From the NCBI GenBank assembly GCA_015499985.1, contig JAAAUF010000929.1, positions 1-15,905 on the forward strand: DNA of 15,905 nt, in the 5' to 3' direction. Within the stretch, counting starts at the first letter, position 1. Each line of letters starts with the position of its first letter. The notes beneath the pieces were generated by a model. The model saw only the letters and a program-made list of their open reading frames with translations, searched no databases and had not been told where the DNA came from. This document shows positions 10,981 through 15,905 of the stretch, in pieces. Both the position numbers and the translations under genes were made by a program. Source of the stretch: Haplosporangium gracile (lineage: Eukaryota > Mortierellomycota > Mortierellomycetes > Mortierellales > Mortierellaceae).

Positions 10981-13751
10981 ATGTCGCGAAGTGTGCCGTT
11001 CGAAGACCCTCTCCTGCATCCGCCATCACCGCCCGTAGGGTCCGAAACGACTTCAGCAGGAGCAAAGAAGCAACCAGAGCCAGTCAAATCGCCCCTTGTA
11101 GGACAGGTCGACGATGGGCCCATCCCCTTCTTCTCATCTGCCAACACCCCATCCACCTTCACACCACCACCCTTCAAACCACAGGCAAACCGAGCAGTCG
11201 CAACTCCATCGCCTCAACCTCCAGCAGCAATCAGTACCATCACTGACCCTACTGCATCAGGTCCTAAACCTGTCCTCCCCCAGCCAGACTTTGTCGACCC
11301 ACTAAGTGCAGCATCGAGTAATGACGACCTCACCAACAGCACGAGCACAGGCTTGCTGAACAAAGAAGGAAGTAATAACCCGAAACGAAACTCAACCAGA
11401 CTCGCCTCGCCCAGCATAGGAATCCCAGCCGCCAACAACCACAATATGCCGACAGAGTTCCCGACTCATTTGGCTTCACTACCGCTCCCACAGCGTCCAC
11501 CAACAATTGGAGGCACTACTTTTTCGGCGTTCCAAGAATTTTCTACCGCCCTCAATCCGTCCATAACTGCAGGAACGCCTGTCTCGGCGACAGTTTCGGG
11601 ATCTGGTACCCCGGCGCCAGGAGAAGCCTCTGATCTGAGCCTGGACGGACATAATGCTGAGAGTTCACAACACCAGCACCACCAGCATCAAAGCCAGCCT
11701 TCAATTGGACTTGGACTGGACCATCCTCAACCATCAACACCATCACCTTACGAGGCACCTCTGTCTCCTCCTCCTCCTCCTCCAACAGAGCCATGGCCGA
11801 AACGACATTCAATTGGCGTATCAACCAACCCTTCGAGAATCAGTTTCCAGGATCAGGGAGATATGGTGCGGCAAGAGTTGCGGAGCCCAGAACATGAAAC
11901 CGCCGCGTTGAACACTCGCAGGAATCCACCTTACGAAGGTTTACAGGAGGCAGGCAACCGTCCATTACATATCAGACCACCTGGCGACCAACCACGAGAC
12001 TATTCTTCTGCAAGGTGAGCGAAGTTGTTTGTAAGTAATTACGAGCGATTATTTTACGAATGATTACTGATATGTCATTTCCCATGTCTCATGTCTTTAG
12101 CTTCTGGTCTCCTGGATTCGCTATTCCTCAGAGCCCTATGAGGAAAGAAGGGTTCCCCGTCCTTAACGCCCACAGCATGTTTCACGAGATCACCATGGTA
12201 AAGGTCTTTATGGTAGATGGACTTATTTACGCCACCCACGTGTACTGAGCCAGACACATAATTTATCAATCGCCATTTTGCTTTATACGATAATAGACGG
12301 ATGCGATGAATGACTTGATGATCAAGCATATCCCTGCGGATCAGCGAGTGCTACGGGACTGGAATGGCCTTACAGAGGCGGAACAGCGACAGGCGTCGAG
12401 TTCAGAAATTCTGCATGAACTGACTATCAACAACTCGTGGCGCGCCATGACAAGATATACTCGATCTCAAATCCTCATGACTCCACCCGACCATATCCTG
12501 GAGTTGATCAACGTAAGCAACATGGATGCATGGACACAATCTGTATATAGTACTATGTCTCTTTTTGCTGATGGACGTATCTACTTCCTTGTCACTTTCT
12601 ATAGCTGTGGTATGCGAGATTGTTGGCGTTGGTGAAACTGGGTCAGTACGAGATGGCTCAGGCTGAGTTGGATCAATTGGGCGACCTGCATGGACCTCAG
12701 TACCGCTACGAGATCTATGCGCCAGATTCTTTTGCTGTCCAGGGCGTTCACTCGATAGAGCAGGCTAGCGATGGTATTAGGAGAGGATGCATGGTTCCTT
12801 TTGAGATGTTTGTCCTCAGAGCTCGGCTTCAAGGTTACCTCGGCGACACCTACGAGGCTATCGACCAGCTCTATGAACTCATCATGCGCTCCAAAAAGGT
12901 TCGTTTCTATTGTCTGCACTACTCACGAACCAACATTATCAGAGAAAACTCCAGACGTTGTTGACTTACTTGTCACTCTGACCTCTTGATCTAATAGTTT
13001 GAGGCTATTTGCCAGGTCAGCGATGACTCGGTGGGTATCAAGCAATGGCAAGATATTGCTGGCCAGTTACACTTGATGGTGCTCAACTACCTGGTCGAGC
13101 TCAAAGATTACCCAGCAGCCACCAAGCACGCTCGAGACCTGTCAAGAAAATACCCCCGAGACGTCAACTTTCAGTCGGGTCTTGGTCGACTCTATCTGCA
13201 GCTGGGTGACCTAGTCCGAGCTGAAGAGGTGTTCAAGGAGGTTGAAACAATGGTCAAGAGTCATCGATCTGAGGCTGAGCAGGTACACTTCCGTCTTCAA
13301 CTGACCATGAACCGGGCTCTCCTTGCCGTTACACAGGGTCAATGGTTGGCCGCGAAGGCTGCCTTTGAAGAAGTCCTTGCCCAGGAACCAGAGAACCTTG
13401 CTGTAAGTGCCATCCCTCTGCCGTTATTAACTAGTCGACTGTTTTTAATTTTTCGTGGAGACTGATGCTTTGTCCTCCATTTGTTTCAATCCCTATCACT
13501 TACCACAGGCCACAAACAATCTGGCGGTGTGCGAGTTGTATGCCGGTCAATTGAACGAGGCAATCCCTCGAGTAGAGAGGTTGATGTTTGCTTACCCGAC
13601 CTCTGCAGGCACAAGCGAGCCCCTGGTTTTCAACATGGCGACTCTGTATGAGCTCCGAACAGAGGGGTCGTTCAGAAAGAAGCAGCAGGTGATGGTAGAA
13701 GTCTCCAAATGGGCCGGTGATCAGTTCAACGTCGCTATGTTTAAAATTTAA
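10981..13751 (+). CDS. TRAPPC12: TRAPP complex subunit 12 homologue (TPR protein), 6 exons
   Basis: Exons: 10981-12014, 12101-12197, 12297-12512, 12605-12898, 12998-13402 and 13509-13751; 762 residues, every junction in phase. Residues 1-345 are disordered, rich in Pro, Ser, Thr and Gln, with a His/Gln stretch and a Pro6 run (~11765-11785). The conserved part starts at SFWSPGFAIPQSP and holds ELTINNSWRAMTRYTRSQI, LWYARLLALVKLGQYEMAQA, RRGCMVPFEMFVLRARLQGYLG, the TPR-like helices DVNFQSGLGRLYLQLGDLVR and TNNLAVCELYAGQLNEAI, and the diagnostic C-terminus LVFNMATLYELRTEGSFRKK with FNVAMFKI. These match the order and spacing of animal TRAPPC12. In animals this subunit belongs to TRAPPIII, which tethers ER-derived vesicles and activates Rab1 in early secretion and autophagy. 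The intron at 12899 uses an unusual GTTCGT donor, chosen because it joins phase and family sequence. Confidence 0.9.
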
Positions 13752-13758
13752 ATCGAGG

Positions 13759-13764
13759 AATAAA
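13759..13764 (+). terminator. Poly(A) signal AATAAA of the TRAPPC12 gene
   Basis: AATAAA lies 7 nt past the TAA at 13749-13751, in an AT-rich context just before a CT microsatellite. Confidence 0.5.
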
Positions 13765-13790
13765 AATTATCGACACCCTTCATCCCCTGT

Positions 13791-13839
13791 CTCTCTCTCT
13801 TTCTCTCTCTCTCTCTTTCTCTCTCCCTCTCTCTCTCTC
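13791..13839 (+). repeat. CT microsatellite, about 49 bp, slightly interrupted
   Basis: A run of CT dinucleotides interrupted by three single-base irregularities (ttt, ttt, ccc). It lies just beyond the TRAPPC12 stop. On the opposite strand it reads as Glu-Arg codons, which creates a spurious ORF. Confidence 0.9.
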
Positions 13840-14291
13840 AACACGAGTCGGTTTAATGTCACCTTGGGAGAATAATAAACGCGATCGCTTCACCAAAGGT
13901 AGCTCCATGGCGCATGGATGGTCAAAACAATGTAATCAGAAGTAAGAGTAGAAGACGTCGTCGAGAGAAGGTAGGATGGAAAGAAAGTTTTTGGGCGAAT
14001 GTTGTAGCAAGGCTATGAGTTAGCGTGCGCGTGTGGGTAGGTGTGCGTGCTGTGTATGTGTGGAAGCATAGCGGTGTTAGGGTATATGCGAGACTTTTTT
14101 GATGTTGGCGAAATTATGAGTCAGCTCCTACATATGAAAAGCAGTCTTCTCGTTCACCTATTTAAGTGAACTTGAGAGAGAAGGTAAATAATGCCTCCCA
14201 TGGTTTATTATACCGGAGCTGAATTTAAATAGGGCTACTATAAGAATAAGGAGTAAATTGGAGCCATATTGGTTCCTTATCAAGAAAGTCC

Positions 14292-14404
14292 CAGCGTCAA
14301 TGTCTGAAGTGAATCCATACGCCCACAAAGCGTCGTCAGTGGGTTCAGCTCTCTACTTCCTGCTGGCAGAGTCATGACAAATCCCTCTTCCACACCAAGT
14401 CGGT
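14292..14404 (+). repeat. Diverged direct repeat, copy 1
   Basis: Starts at CAGCG and ends at CACCAAGTCGGT. Over the 60 bp from GTCTGAAG to TCTACTTCCT it is identical to copy 2 at 46 positions by hand count, and near its end it shares a 15-bp exact match (CTCTTCCACACCAAG). Confidence 0.75.
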
Positions 14405-14474
14405 AAAAAAAATACTTACGAGGTACTATATGGGGGCGAAACCTATCCAATTTAAAAAAATAAAATAAAAAATA

Positions 14475-14589
14475 CAGCGACGCACGTCTAAAGTAAATCT
14501 ATACGCCCTCAAGACGTCTCCCATGAATTCAACTATCTACTTCCTATCGAAAAAAATTGTTCAATTTCACTCTTCCACACCAAGCCAGT
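14475..14589 (+). repeat. Diverged direct repeat, copy 2
   Basis: The second copy, offset by ~184 bp, starts at CAGCG and ends at CACCAAGCCAGT. In the 60-bp block 10 of the 14 mismatches are transitions, and 8 of those are G or C in copy 1 against A or T here. The spacer (14405-14474) is AT-rich and unrelated to either copy. Confidence 0.75.
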
Positions 14590-14862
14590 CAAACATGCTG
14601 ACACTGCATTTCTTATAACATCAAAACAAAAACAAACGCGCTACGGAGTTGGGGGATGACGGGTATGTAGAAAAAAAGTTTTTTGATGCGTTTTTAAATG
14701 ACGATTTTCTTAAGTTTGTGAATTGCATTTAAATTGAATTGAGATGCAGAAAAAACTTTCACAATTGAAAAAACTACCACTGGATTTTGCGCCTATTGAA
14801 CCGTCTTTCCAACAAGAGAATTGACGGAGAAAGTAGCTTTTTTTTTTTCAAAACTGCAAAAC

Positions 14863-14882
14863 AAAAAAAAAAAAAAAAAAAA
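14863..14882 (+). repeat. Poly(A) tract of 20 bases
   Basis: An uninterrupted A run close to a run of 11 T at 14838-14848, in an AT-rich non-coding stretch. There is no adjoining coding remnant to suggest a retroposed transcript. Confidence 0.75.
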
Positions 14883-15322
14883 GAAGAAAAACTCGCTTAA
14901 TCTTTTTTTCCCCCGCAGCGTTTCATTTTTTTCCTCTTGTTAAGAAATATTAATCTGCTTCAATCTAATCAGCGGCGGTTACCCATGTTCTTGAATATAT
15001 TTTTCTCGAATGATATCAACAGAATGAACATGAAAGAGAAAACAGTGAAAAGGTTGATGGATGTACCGATGAACATTCAACCAATGAAATGTCTTTTTCG
15101 TTTTTGTTTTTCAGCGTCGTGGAGCGCATCGAAACTCACCTAAATGGAATGATTCGTTTCTCTGCTCATTCTTTTTTCGTTTTCCCTTTCTGATTTTTTT
15201 CTTTTTTTTTCAGTCAAGGAGGATCAATTCTCATTAAATGACCAAGCAATCAGCGGCTATCCTTTCTATGCTTACATTTTTCATGTGAGAGGGTAATAAA
15301 AAAAGATCGTATTTTGAAAGCG

Positions 15323-15905
15323 TCATTCGCATCGTTGTCGCTCATTTTTAGCTTCCTTTGCTCTCTGAACATCCTTAATAAATTCGAGTGAGTATTTTTT
15401 CTTTGTGTCAACTTTGTTGCCACAATCAAGTAGCCCTCCTGCTTCATTACTATTCTCAGACACGCAAAAAAAAAACTCTCGGAACTAATATTCAGAGGCG
15501 CATCAATAAGATGAAAACGGATCAGGGAAAGCATTGAAATCGTTGGCCTTTTTTTACCCCTTCATTTTTTTTGGGGGGGTTTATTTTCTTTTTTCGTATA
15601 CTATTTTTTATTTTCCCAGTAAAAAGCCCAAGGGAGGCATTTGATAATGTAAAAGGCCACATACCAAAACTCTTCCAAGAGTCATCCACCTGTCGTAGTC
15701 CGATCCACAACCTGGCTCTGCGCAACAACTGCCGCTGCTCCTCACAGCTTCAACGGAAGTAAAAATTACGAATGAAAGGAACTCTTCCCATCCTCTCTAT
15801 TAATGACAACCCCCTCCTTCCTAACAAACTGTCCAACAATCGCTCATCAACCGCGCGTGGATCCATAGACGCTCCAGGGCAGCGCCCATTCTCATGTGTG
15901 GCTAG
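15323..15905 (-). CDS. Candidate spliced gene of unknown function, 5' end possibly beyond the window
   Basis: Three minus-strand blocks join in phase: 15866 (or the window edge 15905) to 15826, 15747-15665 and 15438-15323. From ATG 15866 this gives 79 residues starting MDPRAVDERLLDS, then FCEEQRQLLRRARLWIGLRQ, VDDSWKSFGG, LLDCGNKVDTKKKYSLEF and a charged end (IKDVQRAKEAKNERQRCE). The frame is open upstream to the window edge, so the true start may lie outside. Support: protein-like composition unlike the AT-rich flanks, and matching phases (2 then 1). The third junction uses a clean GTATGT donor and GCAG acceptor; the first (GTTAGG donor, GAAG acceptor) is weaker. I do not recognise the family. 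The helical, charged second half suggests a soluble protein or the C-terminus of a longer one. It could be a false join. Confidence 0.4.

Larger units (their letters stand above)
13840..15322. other. AT-rich gene-poor region
   Basis: Roughly 1.5 kb in which I can defend no gene. It holds a GT-rich stretch (~14022-14064), a diverged direct repeat pair, several homopolymer tracts (11 T at 14838-14848, 20 A at 14863-14882) and short AT-rich inverted matches. Composition shifts from mixed to strongly A/T from about 14400. The frequent runs of A and T make short ORFs meaningless. It may include 3' UTR of the minus-strand candidate and remnants of a decayed repeat element. Confidence 0.5.

Noticed and set aside
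13800..14090. Possible minus-strand gene (an ORF with Glu-Arg repeats across the CT tract, and an exon ending PSLDDVFYSYF)
   Set aside because: The Glu-Arg run is just the GA microsatellite. The second block has a poor intron signal (branch-like ctaac only a few bases from its AG) and no credible upstream exon, so I left it out.
14292..14404. tRNA-like B-box (GGTTCAGCTC) in repeat copy 1
   Set aside because: It departs from the GGTTCRANNCC consensus at a fixed position and no A-box or cloverleaf can be drawn.
14670..14760. Imperfect inverted repeat (AAAGTTTTTT against AAAAAACTTT) suggesting a hairpin or terminal inverted repeat
   Set aside because: Only about ten A/T-rich bases match and the region is full of A and T runs; expected by chance.

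Overview
The window is a gene-dense stretch of a eukaryotic, almost certainly fungal, chromosome. Genes are cut by many short GT-AG introns (about 80-230 bp). Intergenic spaces are mostly short, AATAAA-type poly(A) signals follow the stops, and upstream regions are pyrimidine-rich. The proteins are ordinary fungal and eukaryotic housekeeping proteins. Gene structure and composition remind me most of Mortierellaceae (Mucoromycota), but that placement is an inference. All exon maps were built by hand from splice consensus, reading-frame continuity and protein-family fit; every joined frame for the named genes closes without a shift.

Layout. 1-378: pyrimidine-rich 5' region. 379-4571 (+): ten-exon golgin of the Rud3/GMAP-210 family, with an N-terminal Ser/Asn-rich amphipathic segment, a long coiled coil and a clear GRAB domain. 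4758-7754 (+): eight-exon CAF-1 middle subunit (Cac2/p60), a WD40 propeller with two tandem copies of a KKR(R)[11 protein letters not shown] motif in its tail that look like Asf1-binding B-domain motifs. 7918-8276 (-): two-exon gene for a 76-residue double-membrane-span protein, convergent with the CAF-1 gene and resembling the bacterial lmo0937/DUF5670 small membrane proteins. 8277-9283: 1-kb divergent intergenic region with STRE-like AGGGG motifs and a 25-T tract. 9284-10746 (+): five-exon mRNA cap guanine-N7 methyltransferase (Abd1). 10981-13751 (+): six-exon TRAPPC12-type TPR subunit of the TRAPP tethering complex, with a 345-residue disordered N-terminal half. 13752-15322: AT-rich, apparently gene-poor, with a CT microsatellite, homopolymer tracts and a diverged ~110-bp direct repeat. 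15323-15905 (-): a weaker three-exon candidate gene reaching the window edge.

Two of the genes (Rud3-like golgin and TRAPPC12) act in vesicle tethering at the early Golgi, one acts in replication-coupled chromatin assembly and one in mRNA capping. There is no evidence that the neighbours form a functional cluster; this is ordinary fungal gene order. The best leads are the duplicated Asf1-binding-like motif, the bacterial-looking small membrane protein, the recent 42-bp in-frame repeat in the golgin, the transition-biased direct repeat and the unrecognised minus-strand spliced gene. I found no mobile element with coding capacity, no CRISPR array, no tRNA and no rRNA.
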